Origin: Brevibacterium marinum
Lineage (GTDB): Bacteria; Actinomycetota; Actinomycetes; Actinomycetales; Brevibacteriaceae
Assembly: GCF_011927955.1 (NCBI RefSeq)
Contig: NZ_JAATJN010000001.1
Span: forward strand, 1,488,001 to 1,552,000
DNA: 64,000 nucleotides
Direction of reading: 5' to 3'
The position numbers and the translations under genes were made by a program. The notes under the pieces are model-generated. The model was given only the letters and a program-made list of their open reading frames with translations, ran no database searches and had not been told where the DNA came from. Positions 8,165 to 17,589 of this stretch are shown here, one piece after another. Numbering within the stretch: the stretch's first letter is position 1; each line of letters starts with the position of its first letter.

Positions 8165-9028
8165 TTAAGGGTGGTGGAGCAGGTACGTTCCGCCCTTGAG
8201 GCAGGTGTCGACGACCCAGCCGTCACCGACCAGTGCAGTCAGGCTGTCGCGCAGCGCCGTCCGCCACCGCGAGGCGAGTTCGGCATCCTGGCCGCGCAGG
8301 GCCTCGATGTCCGAGGGGATGTCGAGGGAGACCAGGCCGGCTTCCTTGGGCACCTCGGCAACCACAGGCTCGCCGTTGTCGTCACTGCGCAGGCACTCGA
8401 AGGCGGAGTCCGCATCGGCCACACTCGCGCGAGCGGGCTTGTCCAACGGCCACGACACCACCATGCGGTCGCTGGCCTGGCCGGCATTGACGCCGTCGCG
8501 CATCTGCCCGTAGAAGTCCTCGAGGTATTCGACCATTCCCACGCCCAGGCGCTGGAAGTTGAAGTAGGCGTTGCGCGCGACCAGCGGGTCGAAGGTCCAG
8601 GTCATCTCCGTGATGCCGAGGTTGAGGCACCACAGGCGCTGATGCAGCTTCATCGCAGATCCGGCGCCCCGGCCGATGATCTGATGTCGCACTCCAGCGA
8701 TGTGCGAGTGCATGACCGTGCCCAGCGGCTGACCGAAGAAGCCGATCGTCACGCCGATCATCTCGCCGGGCTCGTCGAGACTGTATGCGGCTGAGACGTA
8801 ATTGCCCGCGTGGGCGAAGGCGACGATGAGTCCGGGCTCGAGGACGTTGGTGCCTGTCTCGTCGACGCTCCAGACCTCGTCGAGCAGGAGCGCGGCCTCG
8901 GCGGCTTCGGCGGCGGTGTGGAGCTCCCGCACCTCGATCCGAGCGGTGTCTGCCGCGGCTGCGTACTCATCTTCGGCAAGGGCGATGGTCTCCGAGTCCA
9001 CTGTTGTCAATCCTTCGCGCGGTGTCAT
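8165..9028 (-). CDS. Predicted GNAT-superfamily acetyltransferase (COG3375-like)
   Basis: A 287-residue protein resembling the COG3375 group of predicted acetyltransferases. Characteristic segments are IEVRELHTAAEAAEAALLLD near the N-terminus, GVTIGFFG and HSHIAGVRHQIIGRGAGSAM (the acetyl-CoA loop) near the middle, and WTFDPLVARNAYFNFQRLGV, which is very typical of this family. The C-terminal 80 residues have no motif I can name. Substrate is unknown. The gene converges on nothing: its stop lies close to hairpin copy 2, which may terminate it. Confidence 0.8.
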   Translation of the reverse strand: MTPREGLTTVDSETIALAEDEYAAAADTARIEVRELHTAAEAAEAALLLDEVWSVDETGTNVLEPGLIVAFAHAGNYVSAAYSLDEPGEMIGVTIGFFGQPLGTVMHSHIAGVRHQIIGRGAGSAMKLHQRLWCLNLGITEMTWTFDPLVARNAYFNFQRLGVGMVEYLEDFYGQMRDGVNAGQASDRMVVSWPLDKPARASVADADSAFECLRSDDNGEPVVAEVPKEAGLVSLDIPSDIEALRGQDAELASRWRTALRDSLTALVGDGWVVDTCLKGGTYLLHHP

Positions 9029-9122
9029 GGTGATATTGTGCCACCGAACGCCGTGTCCTCACGTGCTCAAGCATCCATATCTGACCGATCCGCGCAGGCG
9101 TAGGGAGGTATAACCTGGGGAC

Positions 9123-10058
9123 ATGAGCTTCTCAGTTGCTGTCATCGGTGCCGGAACCATCGGCCGTTCCTTCGCCTGGCTGTTCGCCCGCTCGGGGCAT
9201 TCGGTGCGGGTCTTGGATACCAGGGGCGACCTCGCCGAGGTGGTCACCAGTCTGCAGGCCGACGTCAGTGCCGACGCTGCCGCCCACAACATGCTCGCGT
9301 CCGAGCTCGGATCAATCAGTCTCGCCGACACGGTCGAATCTGCTGTCGCCGACGCAGCCTTCGTGCAGGAGTCGGGCCCCGAGGACCCGCAGGCGAAGCC
9401 GCAGCTCTTCGCCCAGATCGCTGCCGCAGCCCCGGCCGATGCCATCCTCGCGACCTCGTCGTCGACCATCCCCGCCTCGTTGATCGCACGCCACCTGACG
9501 ACCGATGCCGCGGCACGTGTCATCGTCGGTCATCCGTTCAATCCGCCGCATCTGATGCCGCTCGTGGAGGTGGTCCCGGCCCCGGCGACCAGTCCCGACA
9601 CGGTCGAGCGTGCCCTCGACTTCTACCGCAGCTGTGGTCGTGAGCCCGTGGCGCTGAATCGGGAGGTTCGCGGGTTCGTCGGCAACCGGCTGCAGAATGC
9701 GCTGATGAAGGAGGCGATCTCGCTGGTGGAGAGCGGCGTCATCTCTGCACCCGACCTCGACGCGGTGATGAAGAACTCCCTGGGTCTGCGCTGGTCAGCG
9801 GTGGGGCAGTTCGAGGCGATGCACCTCGGCGGGGGAGATGCGGGGATCCGCGGATTCATGGACCACATCGGATCCTCGTTCGCCCAGATCGGCGAGCTTC
9901 CGCTCGACCTCAGCGATGCAGGGATGGCCGAGGTCTTCGCCCAGGTCGAGCGGGCCTATGGTGAGAAGCCGAGTGAAGCCGGCGCCGAGGCGCGCGACCG
10001 TGCCCAGCGTGCGGTGCTCGAATCGCGTGGTCAGGAGAGCACACACTCAGAGGATTGA
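9123..10058 (+). CDS. 3-hydroxyacyl-CoA dehydrogenase (3-hydroxybutyryl-CoA type)
   Basis: A 311-residue NAD-dependent dehydrogenase oxidising 3-hydroxyacyl-CoA to 3-ketoacyl-CoA. The Rossmann motif VIGAGTIGRSFAWLFARSGH opens the protein, the catalytic histidine and glutamate lie in GHPFNPPHLMPLVEVVP (about residues 139-155), and the C-terminal dimerisation domain follows REVRGFVGNRLQNALMKEA. Length is normal for the FadB2/lambda-crystallin group. It stands next to an NTF2-like protein and an aldehyde dehydrogenase; together with AtoE this suggests short-chain acid metabolism. Confidence 0.9.
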   Translation: MSFSVAVIGAGTIGRSFAWLFARSGHSVRVLDTRGDLAEVVTSLQADVSADAAAHNMLASELGSISLADTVESAVADAAFVQESGPEDPQAKPQLFAQIAAAAPADAILATSSSTIPASLIARHLTTDAAARVIVGHPFNPPHLMPLVEVVPAPATSPDTVERALDFYRSCGREPVALNREVRGFVGNRLQNALMKEAISLVESGVISAPDLDAVMKNSLGLRWSAVGQFEAMHLGGGDAGIRGFMDHIGSSFAQIGELPLDLSDAGMAEVFAQVERAYGEKPSEAGAEARDRAQRAVLESRGQESTHSED

Positions 10059-10107
10059 AGTCGCGCAGCCTGTCGTTCAGCGCCCCAGGCCCGGCTGAGC
10101 CGTTGCC

Positions 10108-10461
10108 TCAGACCGCTGCTTGGTAGAAGTATGTCGTGCGTTCGGCGATGAGGCCGTCGGGGTCGAAGAGGAAGAAGTCGGCGAAGCCCACGGAGGTCTC
10201 GGTGCCGTCCTTGAGGCGACCGGTGAAGACTCCGCGGCTGGAGGCGCGATCGCCGTCGACGAGGATCTCCGTCAGCGAGTGCGCCCCCGATTCGATGACG
10301 CGCTCACCGTGGTAGAAGTCGGTGATCTGCTGGCCGACCATGGTCGGATACCCGGGACGGTCGTAGTGTCCTTCGGCGGCGAACAGCGCCGAGGTGGCCC
10401 CCGGTTTCCCCGCATCGACGGTGGAGTAATAGCGCTTCACGAGTTCAGTCACACTGTCCAT
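10108..10461 (-). CDS. Nuclear transport factor 2-like (SnoaL-like) protein
   Basis: A 117-residue protein with the NTF2-like cone fold signature: an N-terminal helix with VTELVKRYYSTVDAG, a central HYDRPGYPTMVG with YHG and a C-terminal strand pair (GRLKDGTETSVGFADFFLF, RTTYFYQAAV). Members are small isomerases, dehydratases or hydrolases, often of polyketides or steroids, or binding proteins; no catalytic assignment is possible. The ATG at 10461 is chosen since the longer reading frame upstream shows no similarity. Confidence 0.75.
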   Translation of the reverse strand: MDSVTELVKRYYSTVDAGKPGATSALFAAEGHYDRPGYPTMVGQQITDFYHGERVIESGAHSLTEILVDGDRASSRGVFTGRLKDGTETSVGFADFFLFDPDGLIAERTTYFYQAAV

Positions 10462-10639
10462 GGCAACACAGTAACAGCGATCATCCTCGCCGGTGCCGCT
10501 CAAAGGGTGGGACGGGGAATTGCCGCCGAGGTGATTGGGCCATAGCGTGGGAGAGGAATCCAGTCGTCGACCGGAGCCGGACACCTGGTTCCACGGCGTC
10601 GGATCGAGGTCAACAACCCCAGCAGAAATGAGGCTCGAC

Positions 10640-12019
10640 ATGTCAACCATGTATCGCGTGACCAACCCGGCAACCGGTGAGGTGGCCGAGGAATTCGCCA
10701 CCGCCACCGACTCAGAGATCTTGGCCGCCCTCGATCGGTCGGCGACCGCCTTCACAGAATGGAGTCAGACAAGTGTGGCCGACCGGGCCGCGATCCTCAC
10801 CCGCGTCTCGGAGATCTACGCGGAGCGGGCCGAAGAGCTGGCGCAGGTCATCCAGTTGGAGATGGGCAAGGCCGTCCGCGAGGGCAAGGGCGAGGTCGGA
10901 CTGAGCTCCGCCATCTACCGTTACTTCGCCGACAACGCCGAGGCGTTCATGGCCGATGAGCCCCTGCGCGGACCCGAGGACGGCACCGCGATGATCCGCC
11001 GCAAGCCGGTCGGCTCCCTGCTGGGCATCATGCCCTGGAACTTCCCCTACTACCAGGTCGCGCGCTTTGCCGCACCGAACCTGGCCCTGGGCAACACGAT
11101 CCTGCTCAAGCACGCTCCGCAGTGCCCGCGGTCGGCCCAGATCATGGAGGAGATCTTCATCGACGCCGGGCTGCCCGAGAGCGCCTACATCAACATCTAC
11201 GCGAGCAATGAGCAGGTCGCGGACATCATCCTGCCCGACCCGCGCAACCACGGCGTCTCCCTGACCGGTTCCGAGCGTGCGGGCTCGGCTGTGGCCGCCG
11301 AGGCGGGCAAGAACCTCAAGAAGGTCGTCCTCGAGCTCGGCGGCTCCGACCCCTACATCCTCCTCGACACCCCTGACGTGGCGAAGAGCGCGAGCACCTT
11401 CTTCAAGACCCGCATGGGCAACACCGGTCAGGCCTGCAACTCACCCAAGCGCATGATCGTCATGGACGACGTCTACGACGAATTCCTGTCCTCGATCACC
11501 GAGGCGGCCAAGAATTTCACGCCGGAGCAGCCCGGCGATGAAGGCTCCCGCCTGTCCCCTCTGTCATCGGTCGCGGCAGCCGATCGCTTCGTCGAACAGG
11601 TCCAGGACACCGTCAAGGACGGTGCCACCCTGCTCGCCGGCGGCAAGCGCTACGACGGCGGCGGTGCCTATGTCGAACCGGTCGTCCTCGCCGACGTGGA
11701 GAAGGGAATGCGCGGCTACTACGAAGAGCTCTTCGGCCCTGCCGTCATCGTCTACAAGGTCAGCAGCGAGGAAGAGGCCGTCGAAATGGCCAATGACACC
11801 CCGTTCGGGCTCGGTGCCGCTGTGTTCTCCAACGACATCGAGCGCGCAGAGCGTGTCGGTTCTCAGATCGACTCCGGCATGGTCTTCCTCAACGCCCCCG
11901 AGGGCACTCGCGAGTACCTGCCCTTCGGAGGAGTCAAGCGCTCCGGCGTCGGCCGTGAGCTGGGGCCCCTGGCCATGGACGAGTTCGTCAACAAGCAGAT
12001 GGTGTTCAAGGGCAACTGA
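10640..12019 (+). CDS. NAD(P)-dependent aldehyde dehydrogenase (succinate-semialdehyde dehydrogenase-like)
   Basis: A 459-residue aldehyde dehydrogenase. The cofactor region begins at [20 protein letters not shown], the general-base glutamate is in [10 protein letters not shown] and the nucleophile cysteine in [11 protein letters not shown]. The PWNFPYYQ and GQACNSPKR versions and the length fit the succinate-semialdehyde/GabD1-like branch, which oxidises semialdehydes to acids. GAGG six bases before the ATG at 10640 supports this start over 10628. A strong hairpin follows the gene. Confidence 0.88.
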   Translation: MSTMYRVTNPATGEVAEEFATATDSEILAALDRSATAFTEWSQTSVADRAAILTRVSEIYAERAEELAQVIQLEMGKAVREGKGEVGLSSAIYRYFADNAEAFMADEPLRGPEDGTAMIRRKPVGSLLGIMPWNFPYYQVARFAAPNLALGNTILLKHAPQCPRSAQIMEEIFIDAGLPESAYINIYASNEQVADIILPDPRNHGVSLTGSERAGSAVAAEAGKNLKKVVLELGGSDPYILLDTPDVAKSASTFFKTRMGNTGQACNSPKRMIVMDDVYDEFLSSITEAAKNFTPEQPGDEGSRLSPLSSVAAADRFVEQVQDTVKDGATLLAGGKRYDGGGAYVEPVVLADVEKGMRGYYEELFGPAVIVYKVSSEEEAVEMANDTPFGLGAAVFSNDIERAERVGSQIDSGMVFLNAPEGTREYLPFGGVKRSGVGRELGPLAMDEFVNKQMVFKGN

Positions 12020-12101
12020 GCCCATGACCCTTCCCCAGCGCGCACACTTCTGACTGACGCGCGCCAGCGGCGAAGTTCCACTTTCAGGGCGCTGTTCGTC
12101 C

Positions 12102-12145
12102 ACTCTCGGGGCGCTGTCCGCGCAGTCGGACAGCGCCCCGAGAGT
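12102..12145 (+). terminator. Strong hairpin, likely terminator of aldehyde dehydrogenase gene
   Basis: Perfect 19-bp arms (12102-12120 and 12127-12145) with a 6-base loop. No T tract follows. It isolates the aldehyde dehydrogenase from the AtoE gene, whose own AT-richer upstream region begins immediately after. Confidence 0.7.
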
Positions 12146-12186
12146 ATGCTGAAGCTATACACAGCTATTTCTCAGCAGGAGGTCCC

Positions 12187-13566
12187 ATGTCGGCACAGAA
12201 GCCGTCGACCCAAATGAACGCCGCGGCCTCAAAAGGGCTCATGCGTCCGATCAATCGATTCCTCGAACAGTGGATTCCGTCAGCGCTGACGTTCGCCATC
12301 ATCCTCACCCTCATCGTCGCCGTCCTGGCGTTCATCCTCACCGACGCGAGCCCGGTCGATGTCGTCACCGGTTGGGGCGAGGGGCTGGCAGGACTGCTCG
12401 CATTCATGACGCAGATGTGCCTCATCCTGCTGTTGGGCCACATCCTCGCCAACACCGGTCCGGTGCAGAAACTGCTCACCCGCCTCGCACGAGTTCCCGG
12501 CAGTCCCGGCTTCGCCTATGTCTTCGTCTTCCTCGTTGCAGCGATCGCCAGCCTCATCACCTGGGGCCTCGGTCTGGTCGTAGGCGCACTCCTGGCTCGG
12601 GAGATCGCCGTGCAGGCCCGCAAGCGCGGGCTCAAGGTCCACTTCCCACTGCTCGTCGCCGCCGGCTATTCCGGATTCGTCGTCTGGCACATGGGGTACT
12701 CGGGATCGGGGCCGCTGACGGCCGCGACTCCCGACTCCTTTCTTGCCGAGTCCCTGGGCGGTGAGGTCGTTCCCGTCAGTGAGACCATCTTCTCGACCTG
12801 GAACCTGCTCGCCATCCTCGCCGTCATCGTCGTCTGCGCCATCCTGTTCTTCCTCATCGCTCCGAAGAAGGACGCGCCCGTCTACGAACTGCCCGAGTCG
12901 GTGACCTCCGAATCCCGGGCGGCCGTCGACGAAGACGTCGTGACTCCGGCCGACCGCATCGACGCCTCCCGGATCCTGACGCTGGTCGTCGGACTCGCGC
13001 TCGTGATCTACCTCGTCATCCACTTCGCCCAGGGCGGGGGTCTGACCCTCGACATCGTCAACTGGTCATTCCTCGCGCTGATCTTCCTGTTGGTGAAGAA
13101 CCCCTTCGAGCTCATCCATCTGACCAAGGAGGCCGCGGCGAACGTCGGAGAGATCCTGCTCCAGTTCCCGCTCTACGCGGGAATCCTGGGCATCATGTCC
13201 GGAACCGGCCTGATCGCCGTGTTCTCGGACGCTCTCGTGTCGATCGCGAGTCCGACGACCTTCGGCTTCCTCGCTCTCCTCTCGGCCGGACTCGTCAACT
13301 TCTTCGTCCCCTCGGGCGGCGGGCAGTTCGCCGTCCAGGGGCCGATCATGCTCGACGCCGCCAACCAACTGGGCGTCGACCCGTCGATCGCGATCATGGC
13401 CGTGTCCTATGGCGACCAGTGGACGAATATGCTGCAGCCGTTCTGGGCTCTGCCGGTCCTCGCGATCGCCGGTCTCAAGATGCGCGACATCCTCGGCTAC
13501 ACCTCGGTGACCTTCCTCGGTTCCGGTGTGGTCATGGCCGCCGCGCTGTTCCTCGTCTCGCTGTGA
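12187..13566 (+). CDS. Short-chain fatty acid transporter, AtoE family
   Basis: A 459-residue integral membrane protein with about 12 hydrophobic segments, similar to E. coli AtoE which carries acetoacetate/butyrate-type acids. Typical segments are FLEQWIPSALTFAIILTL, LITWGLGLVVGALLAREIA, GYSGFVVWHMGYSGSGPLT and NFFVPSGGGQFAVQGPIM. AGGAGG lies just before the ATG. Together with the preceding 3-hydroxyacyl-CoA dehydrogenase and semialdehyde dehydrogenase it points to use of short-chain acids. Confidence 0.88.
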   Translation: MSAQKPSTQMNAAASKGLMRPINRFLEQWIPSALTFAIILTLIVAVLAFILTDASPVDVVTGWGEGLAGLLAFMTQMCLILLLGHILANTGPVQKLLTRLARVPGSPGFAYVFVFLVAAIASLITWGLGLVVGALLAREIAVQARKRGLKVHFPLLVAAGYSGFVVWHMGYSGSGPLTAATPDSFLAESLGGEVVPVSETIFSTWNLLAILAVIVVCAILFFLIAPKKDAPVYELPESVTSESRAAVDEDVVTPADRIDASRILTLVVGLALVIYLVIHFAQGGGLTLDIVNWSFLALIFLLVKNPFELIHLTKEAAANVGEILLQFPLYAGILGIMSGTGLIAVFSDALVSIASPTTFGFLALLSAGLVNFFVPSGGGQFAVQGPIMLDAANQLGVDPSIAIMAVSYGDQWTNMLQPFWALPVLAIAGLKMRDILGYTSVTFLGSGVVMAAALFLVSL

Positions 13567-13599
13567 GGCGGCATCTGCGTTCGGCGCATTCGATTAGGT

Positions 13600-13616
13600 T
13601 ACCGTCGGTTACGGTA
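13600..13616. promoter_or_regulatory. Candidate operator upstream of BCCT gene
   Basis: TACCGT-CGGTT-ACGGTA is an inverted repeat (6-bp arms, 5-bp spacer) overlapping a possible -10 box TATGGT, about 100 bp before the BCCT start. A TetR- or MarR-type site is conceivable; no cognate regulator is adjacent. Confidence 0.4.
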
Positions 13617-13712
13617 TGGTAGCCTCCATGGTTGGTCGCAACCGGTGACCCCGGTTCGCAGGAAGAAGCACATCGATGCGGGCGCTGATCCGTCCGCCGA
13701 AGGAGCGAGCAG

Positions 13713-15782
13713 ATGACAGCCACAGTGGACAAACACGCGGAGCCGCCGAAGAGGGGTGTGAAGAAGGTGCTCCCACCCGTGAATAAGCCGGTCTTCATCG
13801 CCGCTGCACTGGGCACCTTGGCCATCACGATCTGGGCGCTCATCGCCCCTGCGAACGCCGAAGGGGTCCTCGGCGCCGTCGTCGGCTGGACGTCGGATTG
13901 GTTCGGCTGGTTCTACGTCCTCCTCGTCGCGATCGTTCTCATCTTCGTCATCTATCTGGCGGCCTCGAAGTACGGAAACACGAAGCTCGGCCCCGAGCAC
14001 TCCAAGCCGGAGTTCGGCCTGTTGGCATGGGCTTCCATGCTCTTCGCCGCCGGCATCAGCACCGACCTCATGTTCTTCGCGGTCTCGGAACCGGTCACCC
14101 AGTACCTGGCACCGCCGAGCACCGAGCCCGAGACCGTCGATGCTGCTCGAGAGGCCACGGTGTGGACCCTGTTCCACTACGGCCTCAGCGGTTGGGGTCT
14201 CTACGCCCTCATGGGCATCGCACTGGCGTACTTCGCCTACCGGATGAACATGCCTCTGGCGATCCGTTCCGCGCTCGCCCCGATCTTCGGCAAGCGCGTC
14301 CACGGCGTCGTGGGCGACTCGGTCGATTTCGCTGCCCTGCTGGGCACCGTCTTCGGCGTGGCAACCTCGTTGGGCATCGGTGTGGTCATGGTCAACACCG
14401 GCCTCAACCAGGTCTTCGGCATACCTATTGGTGTGGGCTCTCAGATCGGCATCGTCGTCATCGGCGTCGTCGTAGCGACGCTGTCGGCCGTGTCAGGCGT
14501 GGACAAAGGCATCAAGTTCCTCTCTATCCTCAATGTCTTCCTCGCCGTTGCACTCAGCCTGTGGGTCCTCATCGCGGGCAACACCCAATTCCTCCTCAAC
14601 GCCTTCGTCCTCAACGTCTTCGACTTCATCAGAATGTTCCCTGACATGGCGGGCCAGACCTTCGCCTTCGAGGACACCGGCACATGGATGACCGACTGGA
14701 CCCTGTTCTTCTGGGCCTGGTGGATCGCCTTCGCCTCATTCGTCGGACTGTTCCTCGCACGCATCTCTCGCGGCCGCACGATCCGTCAGTTCGTTCTCGG
14801 CACCCTGACGATCCCGTTCATCTACATCTTCATGTGGATTTCGATCTACGGGAACTCCGCCCTCGACATCATCCGCGACGGCGACAAGGATTTCGGCGAG
14901 AAGACAATGCTCAACCCCGAAGGCGGGTTCTACGAGCTGCTCTCGAACTACCCCGGATTCATCGTCATCGCCGCACTCGCCACGCTCACGGCATTGCTGT
15001 TCTACGTCACCACTGCCGACTCGGCGGCGCTCGTGATGGCCAACCTCTCATCCCGACTGCCGACTCCGCAGGACGATGGCCGTCCGGGCCTGCGCATCTT
15101 CTGGGCCGTGGCCACCGGTGCGCTGACGATCGCCATGCTCATCGTAGGAGGCGTCGGCGCGTTGCAGAACGCGACCGTCGTCATGGGGCTGCCCTTCGCC
15201 TTCGTCGTCATCCTCGTCATGATCGGGCTCTACAAGGCGCTGCGGGTCGAAGCGAATCGCGTCGACAGCGTCGATCAGTCCCTTCCGGGGTCCTTGGCCC
15301 GACGCTCACGTACAGGCGACGGGCACGAGCCCTGGCAGCGCCAGCTGGGCCGAGTCCTGTCCTTCCCCAGCGGGAACAAGGCACGCGACTTCGAACGCGA
15401 GATCCTCACTCCGACCTTGGAGGAAGTCGCAGCCGAGATGGGCGAACGCGGTGTCACCGCGCGCTGCGGTCGCGTCGACACGGAGGGACAGTTCGTCGAG
15501 GACGGCGAGCTCATCCAGCTCGAGGTCGACGGCCAGGGACAGTATCCCTTCCGGTACCAGGTCTGGCCGCACAAGGTCAGCGTGCCCTCCTTCGGCGGGC
15601 ACGTGCCCCGCGGGACCGAAGACTACTACCGCATGGAGGTCTATCTCGACGGCGGGACCGGACAGGGCTACGACATCATGGGCTACTCGAAGGAACAGCT
15701 CATCGATGACATCCTCGACAAGTACGGTCGTCACGTCGAGTTCCTGCAGCTGCAGGAGAACATCCTCAATCACGACGGCTGA
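13713..15782 (+). CDS. BCCT-family betaine/carnitine/choline transporter
   Basis: A 689-residue secondary transporter of quaternary ammonium compounds (glycine betaine, choline, carnitine). Twelve membrane segments span about residues 25-510; the family signature lies in TDWTLFFWAWWIAFASFVGL with the aromatic box, and the SLGIGVVMVNTG and TTADSAALVMANLSS segments are conserved. A long cytosolic C-terminal domain (about 515-689) with FEREILTPTLEEVAAEMGE resembles that of BetT, where it senses osmolality. The most likely role is osmoprotectant or choline uptake. Good AGGAGCGAG ribosome site. Confidence 0.92.
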   Translation: MTATVDKHAEPPKRGVKKVLPPVNKPVFIAAALGTLAITIWALIAPANAEGVLGAVVGWTSDWFGWFYVLLVAIVLIFVIYLAASKYGNTKLGPEHSKPEFGLLAWASMLFAAGISTDLMFFAVSEPVTQYLAPPSTEPETVDAAREATVWTLFHYGLSGWGLYALMGIALAYFAYRMNMPLAIRSALAPIFGKRVHGVVGDSVDFAALLGTVFGVATSLGIGVVMVNTGLNQVFGIPIGVGSQIGIVVIGVVVATLSAVSGVDKGIKFLSILNVFLAVALSLWVLIAGNTQFLLNAFVLNVFDFIRMFPDMAGQTFAFEDTGTWMTDWTLFFWAWWIAFASFVGLFLARISRGRTIRQFVLGTLTIPFIYIFMWISIYGNSALDIIRDGDKDFGEKTMLNPEGGFYELLSNYPGFIVIAALATLTALLFYVTTADSAALVMANLSSRLPTPQDDGRPGLRIFWAVATGALTIAMLIVGGVGALQNATVVMGLPFAFVVILVMIGLYKALRVEANRVDSVDQSLPGSLARRSRTGDGHEPWQRQLGRVLSFPSGNKARDFEREILTPTLEEVAAEMGERGVTARCGRVDTEGQFVEDGELIQLEVDGQGQYPFRYQVWPHKVSVPSFGGHVPRGTEDYYRMEVYLDGGTGQGYDIMGYSKEQLIDDILDKYGRHVEFLQLQENILNHDG

Positions 15783-15812
15783 AGTCCGACGCTGTCGTGA
15801 ACCAGGCGCCTG

Positions 15813-15854
15813 CCTCACGGAGCCTGGTGTCCGCTTCACGGAGCCCGGTGTCTG
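15813..15854. repeat. Two 21-bp tandem units after BCCT gene
   Basis: Adjacent 21-bp units at 15813-15833 and 15834-15854 agree at 18 positions (core TCACGGAGCC.GGTGTC). The second unit also forms the left arm of the hairpin at 15842-15880. Confidence 0.8.
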
Positions 15855-15880
15855 CCTTTTTAAGGGGCAGGTGCCGGGCT
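15842..15880. terminator. Hairpin between convergent BCCT and aspartate dehydrogenase genes
   Basis: Arms 15842-15856 and 15866-15880 pair over 15 bp on the plus strand (three G-U), with TTTTTAAGG in the loop. The right arm ends at the stop codon of the minus-strand gene. A two-way terminator is inferred. Confidence 0.6.
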
Positions 15881-16771
15881 CAGCCTCGTCGGAGCCCCTC
15901 CAGGCATGCGCGCAGGGTGCGGGTGACGGACAGGGCGGTGAGTCCGCTGGTGGCGGGGTTCTCCGGGCTCGGCGTCGAGGAGATGGAGAAGGCGAAGTCT
16001 CCCGCCGGTCCGCCGGCGACGATCTCGTGGTGCGAATCCCTCTGACGAGCGTCTGCGCGGATCTCCACGCGGGTGCGGCGCAGGGCCGCGGCCATGAGCT
16101 CGTCGTCCGCGGCTGCGTCGAGTCCGAGTCCACGTGTCGCCCACGCCAAGGCCACAGTGATGTTGACATTGGCCGGGAACTTCGCAATCGCCTCGGCGGG
16201 GGTGCCGGTGAAGATCGTCAGCGGTCCGTCGGCAGGGCTCAGTGCGTTGAGCCGGCGGATTTCCTCGGCGTCCATCCACGATTGGATGAGGCCACCGGGA
16301 GCCTTCGACGTCGTGACCGACACCGTGTCGAGGGCCTGTGTCTGGGCGGCGGCCTCAAGCACGTCGAGTCCGCCGATCGCCCCATTCGTCACGTGCAGCT
16401 CGCCCGGCCCCGCCAGGAGCGCCCGCCTGGTCGACCGATCGGCGAGGGCGCCGACGCTGGTGAGAACGAGGGGCACGTCGGCCGCCGTGACGGACGGTCC
16501 ATAGGCTGCGGCGGCCCGAACGCCTGCACACTCGATGACGACATCGGCCGTGAGCTCGGCCCAGAGCGGATCGTAGGGGGGGGGGGGAATCGACCTGGAC
16601 GAGTTCGGCTCCCAGGTCCCGATGCTCGGCGTGCGTGTCGAGGTCTCGCACCAGCGCCGTGAGTCTCAGTCGACCGTTCGAGATCTCGGGGTCGAGCAGG
16701 CGGGCGACGTGCCGCCCGATCGCCCCGAACCCGATCATCAGCACCGATTGCACTTCGCTCTCCGGTCTCAT
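15880..16771 (-). pseudogene. Aspartate dehydrogenase, split by a frameshift in a C12/G12 tract
   Basis: Two overlapping reading frames together make one aspartate dehydrogenase (NAD-dependent oxidation of L-aspartate to iminoaspartate, feeding NAD synthesis or aspartate breakdown). The first part (from ATG 16771) carries the Rossmann motif VLMIGFGAIGRHVARLL and runs to the homopolymer; the second carries VVIECAGV, VTNGAIGGLDVL, TGTPAEAIAKFPANVNITVA and the C-terminal domain with the conserved histidine of the H-x-I-x-A-x-G pattern (HEIVAGG). With 12 C in the tract the first frame runs off into nonsense (PPPLRSALGRAHG); with 11 C it would read PPPYDPLWAELTADVVIECA and join perfectly. The product would be about 297 residues. 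Either a sequencing slip, a recent mutation, or a phase-variable gene; everything else looks intact. Confidence 0.85.
16576..16587. repeat. 12-base G homopolymer at frameshift site
   Basis: Twelve consecutive G on the plus strand, the longest homopolymer noticed in the window, positioned exactly where the two aspartate dehydrogenase frames must join. Confidence 0.95.
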
Positions 16772-16922
16772 GAGATCAGCGTACACATCGCCACGGAGGA
16801 TGTTCCCAGGTCGTGTCTGCCATGCCGTGTCAGCGGCGCGGGGTACCGTAACTGTGGAGACGGCAGAAGAACCGAGAGGATCTGGGAACGGCTGAAATGG
16901 AAGCGATGAGGGGGCTGGTCAG

Positions 16923-17564
16923 ATGACGGAGGTGTCGGCGACCGATGACACGGACGGTGATGGTGCGATCGACCACGGTGCGGTCGTGGGGGAGGACGGG
17001 ATCGCGCGGACGCCGTGGGCCTATGGTGATCCGCTGTTGCTGCACTACTACGACACGGAATGGGGGATGCCCGTCCGGGACGAGTCCGGAATGTTCGAAC
17101 GGCTGAGCCTCGAGGGATTCCAGGCAGGACTGTCCTGGCTGACGGTCCTGAAGAAGCGCGAGCGCTTCCGTGAGGTCTTCCGGCACTTCGACGCTGAGGC
17201 GGTCGCCGGGTTCGGTGAGCCCGAGATCGCGTCCCTGCTCGACGATCCCGGAATCATCCGGCACAGGGGCAAGATCGAAGCCTGCATCGGCAACGCCCGG
17301 GCCACACTCGCGATGCGCGATGAGGGCGGGCTCTCCGATTTCATCTGGAGTTTCCGACCGGAGACGACCCCGCGTCCAAGCACGCCGAGCGAGGTGCCCA
17401 CCACCGCCCCCGAATCGCGGGCGCTGTCGAAGGCGCTGAAGAAGAAGGGCTTCCGGTTCGTGGGCCCGACCACCATGTACGCGCTCATGGAGGCCGTCGG
17501 TATGGTTGACACGCACGTTCTGGGTTCCCACCGCCGAGGTGCTTCCGGAGTCTGGGACGCCTGA
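16923..17564 (+). CDS. tag: DNA-3-methyladenine glycosylase I (Tag family)
   Basis: A 213-residue base-excision repair glycosylase that removes 3-methyladenine. Family motifs are PWAYGDPLLLHYYDTEWGMP at about residues 36-55, the catalytic-pocket GFQAGLSWLTVLKKRERFR and GFRFVGPTTMYALMEAVGMV. The zinc-snap cysteines usual in Tag appear replaced: RCPWA reads RTPWA, and the C-terminal DH..GCHRR reads DTHVLGSHRR. Both halves are changed together, so zinc binding is probably lost rather than the gene being dead. The ATG at 16923 gives a 30-residue acidic extension before homology begins. Confidence 0.88.
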   Translation: MTEVSATDDTDGDGAIDHGAVVGEDGIARTPWAYGDPLLLHYYDTEWGMPVRDESGMFERLSLEGFQAGLSWLTVLKKRERFREVFRHFDAEAVAGFGEPEIASLLDDPGIIRHRGKIEACIGNARATLAMRDEGGLSDFIWSFRPETTPRPSTPSEVPTTAPESRALSKALKKKGFRFVGPTTMYALMEAVGMVDTHVLGSHRRGASGVWDA

Positions 17565-17589
17565 ACCGACAGTCCGATGAAAGGCTGGA

